A stretch of 64,000 nucleotides of DNA from Sphingobium sp. (GTDB taxonomy: Bacteria > Pseudomonadota > Alphaproteobacteria > Sphingomonadales > Sphingomonadaceae): positions 1-64,000 of the forward strand of contig JAGIAZ010000001.1 in NCBI GenBank assembly GCA_017744605.1. The letters are read 5' to 3'. Shown piece after piece: positions 1 through 8,216 of the stretch. The notes beneath the pieces were generated by a model. That model worked only from the letters and a program-made list of their open reading frames with translations, did no database searches and was not told the DNA's origin. The stretch's first letter is position 1. Every line of letters begins with the position of its first letter. A program made the position numbers and the translations under genes.

Positions 1-573
1 GAGTTCCTCCAGGTCGACACGACCAACATCCTGTTCATCTGCGGCGGCGCCTTCGCCGGCCTCGAGAAGATCATCGGCGACCGCCTGGAAGGCAAGTCGA
101 TCGGTTTCGGCGCGCATGTCGCCGCCCCCGATGAGCGTCGTACCGGCGAGATGCTGAAGCAGACCGAGCCGGAGGACCTCCTCAAGTTCGGCCTCATTCC
201 CGAGTTCGTCGGCCGTCTGCCGGTCATCGCGACGCTCGAGGATCTCGACATCAAGGCGCTGGTCCAGATCCTGACCGAGCCGCGCAACGCGCTGGTGAAG
301 CAATATCGCAAGCTGTTCGAGATGGAGAATGTCGAGCTGACGTTCACCGATGAGGCGCTGACCGCGATCGCTCAGCGCGCCATCGAGCGCAAGACCGGCG
401 CGCGTGGCCTGCGTTCGATCATCGAGGCAATCCTGCTCGATACCATGTTCGACCTGCCGACCATGGAAGGCGTGACCGAAGTGGTCGTCGACAAGGATGT
501 GGTCGGCGGGACCAAGGACCCGATCCGCGTCTTCGCCGACACCAAGCGGAAGGCCGGCAGCGACGCCGCCTGA
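1..573 (+). CDS. clpX: ATP-dependent Clp protease ATP-binding subunit ClpX, C-terminal part
   Basis: Open from the left edge, so the N-terminal zinc-binding domain and Walker A lie outside the window. The 190 visible residues match the second half of ClpX. They include the [11 protein letters not shown] segment, the [13 protein letters not shown] stretch with the sensor/pore region, and the C-terminal small AAA+ domain with [10 protein letters not shown] (sensor 2 arginine). ClpX unfolds tagged substrates and feeds them to ClpP in the cytoplasm. The reading frame ends at TGA 571-573 and is followed directly by an intrinsic terminator. This is the family's usual end, and there is no sign of damage. 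Confidence 0.97.
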   Translation, partial: EFLQVDTTNILFICGGAFAGLEKIIGDRLEGKSIGFGAHVAAPDERRTGEMLKQTEPEDLLKFGLIPEFVGRLPVIATLEDLDIKALVQILTEPRNALVKQYRKLFEMENVELTFTDEALTAIAQRAIERKTGARGLRSIIEAILLDTMFDLPTMEGVTEVVVDKDVVGGTKDPIRVFADTKRKAGSDAA

Positions 574-598
574 GCATCAGTTGCTAATTGAGATCATG

Positions 599-634
599 GA
601 AAGGGTCGGCCTCGTTGCCGGCCCTTTCGTTTTG
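599..634 (+). terminator. Rho-independent terminator of clpX
   Basis: A 12-base stem (599-610 with 617-628, one G-T pair) closes a six-base loop and is followed by a short T-rich run (GTTTT). It lies 26 bases after the clpX stop codon and just ahead of the convergent glycosyltransferase gene. Confidence 0.8.
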
Positions 635-636
635 GC

Positions 637-1839
637 TCACGTCTCGCCGGCAGCGGCCTTGAAATCGCCAAGCAGTTGCGCGGCAGACTTACGTAGATCG
701 TGCCGCGCCTCGACACGCCGCCGCCCTTCGGCGCCCATCGCGGCACGCTCGCTGCTGCTGGCGCGCATGACGCCGTGCAAGGCCTCTGCAATCGCATCGA
801 CATCGCCCGGTTCGAACAGCCAGCCACAGCCGGCATCCACCAGTTCGGGAATGCCCGTGATGCGGGTCGTCAGCACCGGTCGGCCGATGGCGAGCGCTTC
901 CATGATGACGATCGGCAACCCCTCAGCATAACTCGGCAACAGCAGTGCGCGCGATTGACGGATCGTCTCGCGAACCTGCGCACCCGTGGCCCAGCCATGC
1001 AGGATCACCTGGCTTTCGACACCATGTTTGGCGATCTCTTCGCGGATCAGTGCTTCATCGTCGCCGCCGCCGAGCAGGTCGATGACGATGTCGGGGAATT
1101 CATCCTTCACCCTCGCGACTGCCGCTGGAATGTGGCGCTGCCCCTTGTTGAAGCACAACCGCCCCACACAGACGATCCGGGACGTGTTTGGCGCCGCGCC
1201 ATCGAAGGCGAAATCCTCGGGGTCGATGCCGCAGTGGATGATCTGCACCTTGTCAGCCACGTCCGGTGCTTCATCGAGGATGCGGCTCCGGCAATAGGCC
1301 GTGATGGCGACGACGAATGCCGCGCCCCGCGCTTTCATGCCGAGCGAACGGGCCTTCGGGTCGACCAGTTCATCCGGTCCATGGACCGTGAAGCTGTAGG
1401 TCGGGCCGCCCAGGCCATGGGCTAGCATGGCGATGGCGGTGGCGTTGTTCGAGAAATGACAATGGACATGCTCGAGGCCGAGCCGCGCCGTGCGCGTCCG
1501 GAAGGCCAGCGCCTCCAGCGCATAGGCCGCGAACACCGTCGGCGTCTTCCTGGCATTGCGGTAGAGCCGCCAGATCTTCGGCAGCATGGCCAGGCTGCGC
1601 AGGGGATGCCGCAAGGCCGTCGCCAGCGCATCGGCAAAGAGCCGCCCCTTGCGGCCGCTCAACAGATAGTCGGTCCGCCCCTGTTCGGCGATGTCGCTGG
1701 GGTCGACGACCTGACTGTCCCATGCGCGCGCGGCGAAACGGACGACGGGTTGGCCGAACGCTTCAAGGGACTCGATTTCCTTGCGAACGAAGGTTTCGCT
1801 GGGGAGGGGATATGTGCCGAGCAGATAGGCAAGTTTCAT
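637..1839 (-). CDS. Glycosyltransferase family 4 (exopolysaccharide/colanic-acid type)
   Basis: 400 residues starting MKLAYLLGTYPLPSETF, the usual N-terminus of GT4 enzymes in exopolysaccharide clusters. An in-frame extension upstream has no such similarity, and GGAGGAG lies about 17 bases before this ATG. The C-terminal Rossmann domain shows CVGRLCFNKGQ, the donor-binding LHGWATGAQV region and the EX7E-type motif EGLPIVIMEAL. The enzyme would transfer a nucleotide-activated sugar to a glycan or lipid-linked acceptor at the inner membrane face. It stands alone here, without wzx/wzy or other glycan genes next to it, so donor and acceptor are unknown. It is convergent with clpX. Confidence 0.88.
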   Translation of the reverse strand: MKLAYLLGTYPLPSETFVRKEIESLEAFGQPVVRFAARAWDSQVVDPSDIAEQGRTDYLLSGRKGRLFADALATALRHPLRSLAMLPKIWRLYRNARKTPTVFAAYALEALAFRTRTARLGLEHVHCHFSNNATAIAMLAHGLGGPTYSFTVHGPDELVDPKARSLGMKARGAAFVVAITAYCRSRILDEAPDVADKVQIIHCGIDPEDFAFDGAAPNTSRIVCVGRLCFNKGQRHIPAAVARVKDEFPDIVIDLLGGGDDEALIREEIAKHGVESQVILHGWATGAQVRETIRQSRALLLPSYAEGLPIVIMEALAIGRPVLTTRITGIPELVDAGCGWLFEPGDVDAIAEALHGVMRASSSERAAMGAEGRRRVEARHDLRKSAAQLLGDFKAAAGET

Positions 1840-2127
1840 TGCATCGCGACTTTCTGCTCCTCCACGACGATGGCCGTGCGCACCTGGCTGGACCGGTGCC
1901 GCCCTGTCAATGAGGCTGCGGCTTCCGCCAAGCCCTATTGCGCTTAAACGCCGGCCGTAAAGATTGTCTGATTTCGAGGCTTTTGAACGCAAAACACCGC
2001 CCGTGCGCCGGTCTATTGCCGCTATATTGGGCTGGCCGACGATCTTTCCCTATGGCAGGCCTTGTCAACAAGGAGCCGGTTGGGGAGCTGGAACCGCGAT
2101 TCGCGACTGAACTTGGGAGGTTCGTTG
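1840..2127. other. Divergent intergenic region
   Basis: A 288-base gap between the divergently transcribed glycosyltransferase and the secreted unknown protein. It must hold promoters for both genes. I recognise no operator, repeat or RNA structure in it. The only clear signals are the two Shine-Dalgarno sequences at its ends (GGAGGAG for the left gene, GGGAGG for the right gene). Confidence 0.5.
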
Positions 2128-3099
2128 ATGCGGGTTTGTGGACTCTTGTGGACCGCCGCGCTGCTGTCGTGCGCACTGCCTTTCGCGTGGTCCGCGCAAG
2201 CTCAGGATCAGAAGCAGGCGGCGCCTGCTCCAGCACAGATCACGCCCGACGATCTCGTGAAGATGCGCGTGGGGATGCCGGACGATGAAATCGTCGTCAC
2301 CGGCAAGGCGCTGCCGGAGCCGGAAGAGGTCAAGAAGCAAGCCAGGGCCATCACCAGGATGGACGATTTCTTCGCCGCGCCGCTCGCCCAGCTTCAGGAA
2401 AGGGTCTGTCCCGGCGTTATGGGGCTTCCGGCGGACATCGCCGGGATCATCGTCGATCGCATTCGCTGGAATGCCGAGCGTGTCGGGCTCAAGCCGGCGA
2501 AGGAGGGGCAATGCCGGCCCAATATCCTGATCGCTTTCGTCCTGAACGGTCAGATGGAAGCGCAGGCGCTGGCGCGTTCAAAGCCCTGGGTTTTCCGCGA
2601 CGTACCCGATTCGGACGTGAAGGACATGCTCGCGGATGCCGGCCCGGTTCATGCCTGGAGCAGCACGCAGACCAGGACCCGGGATGGCATGCCGGTCGCC
2701 AAAAGCGAGAGCATGTTCGATCCGCCCGTGGTGCAGACGACCATCTCGGATTCTCACATTTTCTTGGCGGCCCGGCTCGATATCGCCCAGTCGGTGGTGG
2801 TGATCGACATAAAGGCGATCGACGGCATGTCGGTGGTCCAGCTTGCGGACTATGCGACGATGCGCGCCTTCGCCCGCACGCGCCCGGTCGACGGCGATTC
2901 CTCCGCGAGCACGATCCTGGCGCTCTTCGACAAGAGCGCACCCGCACCGCGCGAACTCACCCCTTTTGACCTTGGCTATCTGAGCGCGATTTACAAAAGC
3001 CAGGGCAACCTGCCAGCTTCGGCCAAGATCGGCGCCATTCCCAGAGAAATCAAAAAGCGGCTCGCCAAGGCGTCATCCGGCGATGTTTCCGCACCCTGA
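2128..3099 (+). CDS. Secreted protein of unknown function
   Basis: 323 residues with a clear Sec signal peptide: MRVCGLLWTAALLSCALPF, cleaved near AQAQ. The ATG at 2128 was chosen because GGGAGG lies seven bases before it and the signal peptide begins there. The mature part is mixed alpha/beta without obvious catalytic motifs. Two cysteines (RVCPGVMG and EGQCRPN) may form a disulphide. The C-terminal third is charged and ends in a KKRLAKAS helix. I do not recognise the family. It lies 129 bases upstream of folD on the same strand but need not be co-transcribed. Confidence 0.75.
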   Translation: MRVCGLLWTAALLSCALPFAWSAQAQDQKQAAPAPAQITPDDLVKMRVGMPDDEIVVTGKALPEPEEVKKQARAITRMDDFFAAPLAQLQERVCPGVMGLPADIAGIIVDRIRWNAERVGLKPAKEGQCRPNILIAFVLNGQMEAQALARSKPWVFRDVPDSDVKDMLADAGPVHAWSSTQTRTRDGMPVAKSESMFDPPVVQTTISDSHIFLAARLDIAQSVVVIDIKAIDGMSVVQLADYATMRAFARTRPVDGDSSASTILALFDKSAPAPRELTPFDLGYLSAIYKSQGNLPASAKIGAIPREIKKRLAKASSGDVSAP

Positions 3100-3228
3100 C
3101 CTGCCTTAAGTCCCTGTGTAAACTATCGACGCGGCGGGGTTCTGCTCCTATCTAGGCCGCGGAACGGCGCGGGGCCATGTGTCTGCCGCGCCTTGGGAAA
3201 AATACCATCGAAAGGCATTGGCCACGCC

Positions 3229-4113
3229 ATGACCGCACTCAAAGTCGAACAATCCGGTGCCAAGATCATCGACGGCAAGGTCGTCGCCAAAAAGATGCGC
3301 GCCGATCAGAAGGCGCAAGTCGAACTCCTACAGGCAAAGGGCGTGACGCCGGGTCTCGCGGTCGTGCTCGTCGGTGAAGACCCGGCCTCGGAGATTTATG
3401 TCTCCCGCAAGGTCAAGGCCTGTGAGGCGGTCGGCATCAAGTCGATCAGCTATCGCCTGCCGGCCACGATCTCGAACGAGGAACTGCTGGTCCTTATCGG
3501 CAAGCTCAATGCCGACCAGAATGTGCATGGCATCCTTGTCCAGCTGCCGTTGCCCAAGCATATCGACATGGCCAAGGTGCTGGAAACCATCGCGCCGGAA
3601 AAGGACGTCGACGGCTTCCATCTTTACAATGTCGGCGCGCTGGTCGTCGGGCGGCAGATTTTCCCGCCGTGCACGCCCTATGGCGTCATGCACCTGCTGG
3701 AATATAGCGACATCCCGATCGAGGGCCGCAACGTCGTGGTGGTCGGCGCGTCCAATATCGTCGGCAAGCCGATGGCGCTCATGTTGATGGCGCGCGACGC
3801 GACGGTTGCCATCTGCCACGCCAAGACGCGCGATCTCGGTCAATGGACGATGCTCGCGGACATTCTCGTGGTCGCCGCAGGCGTCCCGAACCTGATCGTG
3901 TCGCAAATGGTCAAGACTGGCGCCGTGGTGATCGACGTTGGTATCAATCGCCTGCCCGACGGCCGCATCGTCGGCGATGTCGATTTCGAAGGCGTGCGCA
4001 AGAAGGCGAGCTACATCTCGCCAGTGCCCGGCGGCGTCGGTCCCATGACGATCGCCATGCTGCTGGAGAACACGATTATCTCCGCCCAGCGGTTCGCGGC
4101 ATCGGATATATAG
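3229..4113 (+). CDS. folD: Bifunctional methylenetetrahydrofolate dehydrogenase/methenyltetrahydrofolate cyclohydrolase FolD
   Basis: 294 residues, normal FolD length. It interconverts 5,10-methylene-, methenyl- and 10-formyl-tetrahydrofolate with NADP in the cytoplasm, for purine and formyl-methionine synthesis. Visible signatures are the catalytic YVSRK motif, QLPLP, the nucleotide-binding VVGASNIVGKPMA turn and the terminal PVPGGVGPMT motif. The ATG at 3229 (MTALKVEQ) is preferred to an upstream in-frame ATG because homologues begin at about this point. The gene is convergent with the pal-like gene and followed by an 11-bp hairpin. Confidence 0.95.
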   Translation: MTALKVEQSGAKIIDGKVVAKKMRADQKAQVELLQAKGVTPGLAVVLVGEDPASEIYVSRKVKACEAVGIKSISYRLPATISNEELLVLIGKLNADQNVHGILVQLPLPKHIDMAKVLETIAPEKDVDGFHLYNVGALVVGRQIFPPCTPYGVMHLLEYSDIPIEGRNVVVVGASNIVGKPMALMLMARDATVAICHAKTRDLGQWTMLADILVVAAGVPNLIVSQMVKTGAVVIDVGINRLPDGRIVGDVDFEGVRKKASYISPVPGGVGPMTIAMLLENTIISAQRFAASDI

Positions 4114-4120
4114 GGAGTTC

Positions 4121-4159
4121 GGTGAGCCGGGGGCTGTGTGTTCAGGATCCCGGCTCACC
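4121..4159 (+). terminator. Hairpin in the convergent folD/pal gap
   Basis: A perfect 11-bp inverted repeat (4121-4131 GGTGAGCCGGG with 4149-4159) with a 17-base loop, 8 bases after the folD stop. There is no U-tract, so it may be a weak terminator or an mRNA 3' stabiliser. Confidence 0.5.
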
Positions 4160-4244
4160 CCGAAGCGCGAACGCGCTCCAGATCGCATGTTCCCAGTCGT
4201 CTGATGGGCTCATCCGACTTGAAAAGCTGTGGCGCTTCCCGGTG

Positions 4245-4766
4245 TCAGTCGATGGTGACCGTCACCGCGCGGCGGTTCTGCGCCCATGCGCCTTCATCGG
4301 AGCCGAGCGCCGAGGGGCGCTCCTTGCCGTAGCTGATCACCGTGATTCGTGAGACATCGATGCCAAGCGAGACGAGATAGTTTTTCGCGGCATTGGCGCG
4401 GCGTTCCCCGAGAGCGATATTATACTCGCGCGAGCCGCGCTCGTCGCAATGGCCCTCGATGGTGAACTGCTTGTTTGGGTAACGCGCGAGCCAGGTTGCC
4501 TGGCTGCGGAGAATTGCCTGGTCCTCCGCATCGACGTCGAAGCCATCGGTGCCGAAGAAGATGCGGTCGGACGAGACGCTCGCGACGAAATCGGCATGGC
4601 TGCCCGGAACGGGCGCATTGGAAAGCTGTGACGGCCCGGCCGGCTCACTCTCGCCTGCGGTGTTCACAGGCGCCGAGGGCAGGGTGGCCGTAGTCGTCGA
4701 CTTCTTGGTGCAACCGGCCAGGGCGATCGCTGCGACGCTCATGAGAACAAAGGTCCGAACAGCCAT
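4245..4766 (-). CDS. pal: Peptidoglycan-associated lipoprotein (Pal/OmpA family)
   Basis: 173 residues. The N-terminus is a lipoprotein signal with lipobox LAGC (Cys19), followed by a Ser/Thr/Pro-rich linker. The C-terminal 100 residues form an OmpA-like peptidoglycan-binding domain with EGHCDERGSREYNIALGERRA and the ITVISYGKERP motif, both typical of Pal. It anchors the outer membrane to peptidoglycan as part of Tol-Pal. No tolB, tolA or tolQR lies beside it: upstream is a 276-base gap, then the kdpE-like gene in the same orientation. It could therefore be either the housekeeping Pal outside its usual cluster or a paralogue. Confidence 0.88.
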   Translation of the reverse strand: MAVRTFVLMSVAAIALAGCTKKSTTTATLPSAPVNTAGESEPAGPSQLSNAPVPGSHADFVASVSSDRIFFGTDGFDVDAEDQAILRSQATWLARYPNKQFTIEGHCDERGSREYNIALGERRANAAKNYLVSLGIDVSRITVISYGKERPSALGSDEGAWAQNRRAVTVTID

Positions 4767-5042
4767 TCAACACTCCCGAGAGGCAAAAGGAAACTGGGCC
4801 GCCCGGACGGACTGAGAGCATGAAGATGCATTGTACCCCCCGGTCGGTTGTTCCCGAATAGAGCAGGGCGACAATGGGGCGTTACCACGGCTTTTCTATG
4901 GTGGTGTGGGAATCCCGTGGGTACGCAGGTTTGCGCAAGCGCCCATGATGCGCGGATCGGTGTAAACCCCGCCGGTCTGGCTCGGAGTGAAGGCGCGCAA
5001 ACCCCAATGTGCGTCGGCATTCCGGGCCGGTGTTCTCTGGCG

Positions 5043-5741
5043 CTATAAGTTCACCGGCAATGTGGCGAGCCGGTATCCCACGCCGGATTCGGTCAGGATG
5101 ATGCGAGGCTCGGCCGGGTCCTCTTCCAGCTTCTGCCTGAGCAGGCCGATGTAGCTGCGCAGATACTGGCCATCGATATTGGGGTCTTTCCAGCCCGCGA
5201 GAAGCAGGCGGCGATGGGTCACCACCTGTCCCGCCTTGCGCGCCAACGCTTCGAGCAGGTCGAATTCCTTGGGCGAAAGCTTGACCTCCTCTCCCATCAA
5301 CCGCACGAGCCGCCGCTCGAAGGAAATGACGAGATCGCGCGAGCGAAATTCCGTCGCGCGCCGTTCCGCGCCGGTAAGGCGGCGCAAGGCGACACGAATG
5401 CGAGCGAGCAATTCGTCGATACCGAAGGGCTTGTTGATGAAATCGTCCGCGCCCTCGTCGAGCGCGGCGACCTTTTCGGTTTCCTGGTGCCGGGCCGAGA
5501 GGACCAGGATGGCCATGGGGTTGAGCGCACGCAACTGGCGGATCAGATCCTTGCCGTCGGCATCGGGCAGGCCGAGGTCGAGCAGGACGATGTCGAAGGC
5601 CTCCGATTGGGCGGCGGCGAGGCCTTGGGCGGCCGTGCTCGCCGTCCGTACGGCATAACCCTGCGATGCGAGCACCGGGTCCAGCGTTCCTGCGATGGCG
5701 GGTTCGTCGTCGATGACGAGGATGCGCTCAGCCACGGACAT
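5043..5741 (-). CDS. kdpE: KdpE-like response regulator (OmpR family)
   Basis: 232 residues: receiver domain (1-120) plus OmpR/PhoB winged helix (130-228). The acidic pair is in ILVIDDEPAI, the phospho-acceptor Asp in DIVLLDLGLPDADG, and the switch Lys in NKPFGIDEL. The DNA-binding part ends ILTESGVGYRL, as in KdpE. The start at MSVAERILVIDDE (5741) was chosen because the receiver fold begins there. That places its ATG 14 bases inside the end of the sensor kinase gene, so the two are translationally coupled. No kdpFABC transporter is present in the window, so the target genes are not shown by context. Confidence 0.9.
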   Translation of the reverse strand: MSVAERILVIDDEPAIAGTLDPVLASQGYAVRTASTAAQGLAAAQSEAFDIVLLDLGLPDADGKDLIRQLRALNPMAILVLSARHQETEKVAALDEGADDFINKPFGIDELLARIRVALRRLTGAERRATEFRSRDLVISFERRLVRLMGEEVKLSPKEFDLLEALARKAGQVVTHRRLLLAGWKDPNIDGQYLRSYIGLLRQKLEEDPAEPRIILTESGVGYRLATLPVNL

Positions 5742-7233
5742 CTCCCGATAAGGCGGCGCTGAGCGGCATGCGGACGAGGACATGCGCGCCCATGCCGCCG
5801 GCATGTGGGCTGTCGATGGCGATCGAACCGCCGAACAGCTCGACGAACCCCTTGGCGATCGAAAGGCCGAGGCCCTGGCCTTCCTGCTGTGCGGTGCGGC
5901 TCGACCGGTAGAAGCGATCGAACAGGTGTGACAGTTCGTCTTTGGGCACGCCGCAGCCTTGGTCGATGATATCCACCCTGACCTCGCTCCCGCTTGTACC
6001 GAGCCTGAGCGCTATCGTGCTGCCCTCCGGGCTATAGCGCACCGCATTGTCGATGATGTTGCGAAAGATTTGCTCGACCATCACGGCATTGGCCCGGACG
6101 AGCGCCGAACTGGCCTCGAACTGCTTGGCGAAGACATGCGTATCCGTTGCCGTGCGCACCGAACGCAGGACCGAGCCGAGAATGTCGACGACATCGACGT
6201 CGACGAGCTGGTTCACGTCGATGCCGCCCTGCAACCGCCCAAGGTCGAGGAGATTGGCCGTGTAGCGGTCGAGACGCGCCGCCTGGTCCTGGATCGTCTG
6301 CAGCAGCTTCACGCGCACCGCAGGATCGAGATCGTCTGCCAGCGACAGCAGGCTCGAAGCGGAGGCGGAAATGGCCGAAAGCGGCGTCCGCATATCGTGC
6401 GAAAGCGAGGAGAGCAGGGCGGTCTTGAGCTCTTCCGAGCGCCGGACCGCTTCGGTCTGGCTGAGCTGCTGAAGCAGCAGGCAGCGCTCCAGTGTCATGG
6501 CGAGCAGTGCGACGATCGCGTCCATGTCGACAAGGCGGCTGTCGGACGGATCTTCGGGATCGCCGAAGATGGCGAGGCCCATTGTGCCGCCCGATTGTTC
6601 GAGCCGGTAGAGCGTGGCCTTATGCGGTTCGGAGCGAAAGGTCAGCCAGTCGAGATGAGTGTCGACGAGATCGGCCCAGCCGGCGTCCGCCGGTGCCATG
6701 CCGAGCGGACGGCCGCGCTCGTCATAGAGCTCGAGCCGGCCAAGCCAGGGACGGATGGCGGCGCTGTTCATGGCGGTGACGAGATCGGGCAGCAGCACTA
6801 CCTTTTGGAGTCGGCTGCTCACGGTGAGCAGCACATTGAGCCGGGCTTGCGCACGCTCGGCGATCCGTGCGCGATCGTTGAGGCGTCCAGCGAGCAGGCC
6901 GGAGATGACCGCGGAGACATTGAATGCGATGAACGGCACCAGTTCGTCCGCCGAATTGGCAGTGAACTGCAGGATCGGGTCGACCAGGAAGAAATTGTAG
7001 ATCAGCGATGCGGCGATGGCCGCGATGAGGCCCCCGCGAAGCCCGGAAAGGGCCCCGATCACCGTAACCCCCAGGATGTAGACCAGCGCCGAGCTGACCG
7101 GCCTGTCGAAATGGCGCGCAATCGCGGCGCCGGCCGTCGAGGTCAGGAAAATGATCAGCGAGGCATAAGCCGCGCCCCATCGCTGAAAGGATGACGGCAG
7201 GCCTGCAGGGGGGCGGAGGTACGCCGTGGGCAT
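5728..7233 (-). CDS. KdpD-like sensor histidine kinase lacking the N-terminal KdpD/Usp domains
   Basis: 501 residues, about 400 shorter than full-length KdpD. It begins directly with the four-helix membrane block (DUF4118, about residues 20-115, including LSGLRGGLIAAIAAS and YNFFLVDP). A GAF-like region (about 125-245), a DHp domain with the phospho-accepting His in SLSHDMRTPLSAI, and a HATPase domain follow (N box RNIIDNAVRYS, G boxes DQGCGVP and GQGLGLSIAKG). The missing N-terminal cytoplasmic domain normally binds ATP and c-di-AMP or reads potassium state, so the signal may differ. The gene overlaps the response regulator by 14 bases. Confidence 0.87.
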   Translation of the reverse strand: MPTAYLRPPAGLPSSFQRWGAAYASLIIFLTSTAGAAIARHFDRPVSSALVYILGVTVIGALSGLRGGLIAAIAASLIYNFFLVDPILQFTANSADELVPFIAFNVSAVISGLLAGRLNDRARIAERAQARLNVLLTVSSRLQKVVLLPDLVTAMNSAAIRPWLGRLELYDERGRPLGMAPADAGWADLVDTHLDWLTFRSEPHKATLYRLEQSGGTMGLAIFGDPEDPSDSRLVDMDAIVALLAMTLERCLLLQQLSQTEAVRRSEELKTALLSSLSHDMRTPLSAISASASSLLSLADDLDPAVRVKLLQTIQDQAARLDRYTANLLDLGRLQGGIDVNQLVDVDVVDILGSVLRSVRTATDTHVFAKQFEASSALVRANAVMVEQIFRNIIDNAVRYSPEGSTIALRLGTSGSEVRVDIIDQGCGVPKDELSHLFDRFYRSSRTAQQEGQGLGLSIAKGFVELFGGSIAIDSPHAGGMGAHVLVRMPLSAALSGDVRG

Positions 7234-7580
7234 TGCCCAGCCCCTACATCATTGGCCGCAGGGTGGCATCCACGGAATTCCTATGACAGCCGAAGTTGTC
7301 CCGATCGGCATCGAATCGTCCGGACGAAAATTGGCTCCATCGCGCGTGGCGAGATCGGAACGCAGGGTCTCACTGGAATAGGCGTACCGCGCCGCAATCT
7401 CGCGAAAATATGTGATGAAGGTCTGCCGACCAAAGTGACTCCGGGCGCTATCGAGCCAGTCACGCGGCGGGCGGGATATTTCCCCTCCGTCTTTGCCTTC
7501 ACCGCGCCCTCGATCTGCGGCATAACCATATCTTGTCTCTCTTGCGAGACTGGGCAGGGGTTGAATTGTGTGAGGCGATT
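7234..7580. other. Intergenic region with a possible decayed small ORF
   Basis: About 347 bases between the divergent kinase and phosphopantetheinyl transferase genes. On the minus strand, codon use looks coding in one frame from an ATG at 7529 (MVMPQIEGAVKAKTEGKY) to about 7450. It then looks coding in another frame to a TGA near 7251 (containing RDWLDSARSHFGRQTF and SSETLRSDLATRDG). Neither frame alone is convincing. It may be a frameshifted remnant of an 85-90 residue gene, or a chance pattern. Promoters for both flanking genes must also lie here; I could not identify them. Confidence 0.3.
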
Positions 7581-8216
7581 TTGAGGGACTTTCGCCTCAT
7601 TCATCTTGCCGACTTCCCGGAAGCGTCGTGCCTTGACGCTTTTGCTCGCTTTGCCGACGAGAATGAGCGGGCGAGCAATGCGCGGATCGCCAATCCCTCG
7701 CGCCGGCGCAATCATGCCCGCGCACATGGCGGATTGCGACTGGCGCTGACGGAGGTCTTGGGACGACCGGTTGTCGCACCGTTCAGGCAAAGCGCCACTG
7801 GCAAGCCGGCGCTCGATGGTGGTCCCTGGTTCAGCCTGAGCCATGTCGGCGAGAGTTCCTGGCTGGCGATCAGCGACGCGCCGATCGGCCTCGATGTGGT
7901 TGAAATAACGGCTGCAGACGGTCCGCTCGACGATGGGTTCGTGAGCGCGGCGGATCGACAGGCGCTGGCTTCGATCGGCATCTGTTCGCCCGGCGCTGAT
8001 CGTGTGGCATGGGCGATCAAGGAAGCCTGCGCAAAGCTGGCCGACGATGTCTGGCGTCCGCCGGTTGACTGGCGGCTGGTGCTCCGCGAAAGACTGACCG
8101 TTCTATCTGCGGGACAAGCCGAGATGATCGTCGAGCTGCGTGAGATGAGTGGCAACAAGGTTGCCGCGGTCGCAGTTTGGAAAGAATATTGTGGGGAAAG
8201 TGCATGGCTGCGCTGA
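7581..8216 (+). CDS. 4'-phosphopantetheinyl transferase (Sfp type)
   Basis: About 211 residues. It transfers phosphopantetheine from CoA to a carrier-protein serine. Motifs seen are GKPALDGGPWFSLSHVGE (P2-like), IGLDVVE with the Mg-binding Asp, and WAIKEACAK (catalytic Lys of the WxxKEA motif). There is no ATG near the N-terminus. TTG at 7581 has GAGG five bases upstream and is preferred, but an in-frame TTG at 7533 is possible. The stop overlaps the start of the Pls-type synthetase by 13 bases, which makes the synthetase carrier domain the likely substrate of this enzyme. Confidence 0.85.
   Translation: MRDFRLIHLADFPEASCLDAFARFADENERASNARIANPSRRRNHARAHGGLRLALTEVLGRPVVAPFRQSATGKPALDGGPWFSLSHVGESSWLAISDAPIGLDVVEITAADGPLDDGFVSAADRQALASIGICSPGADRVAWAIKEACAKLADDVWRPPVDWRLVLRERLTVLSAGQAEMIVELREMSGNKVAAVAVWKEYCGESAWLR

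Noticed and set aside
5959..7194. Long open frame on the plus strand opposite the KdpD-like kinase
   Set aside because: It lacks domain motifs and is rich in Arg, His, Gln and Asp, as expected for the complement of a high-GC gene; the minus-strand frame carries complete kinase motifs.
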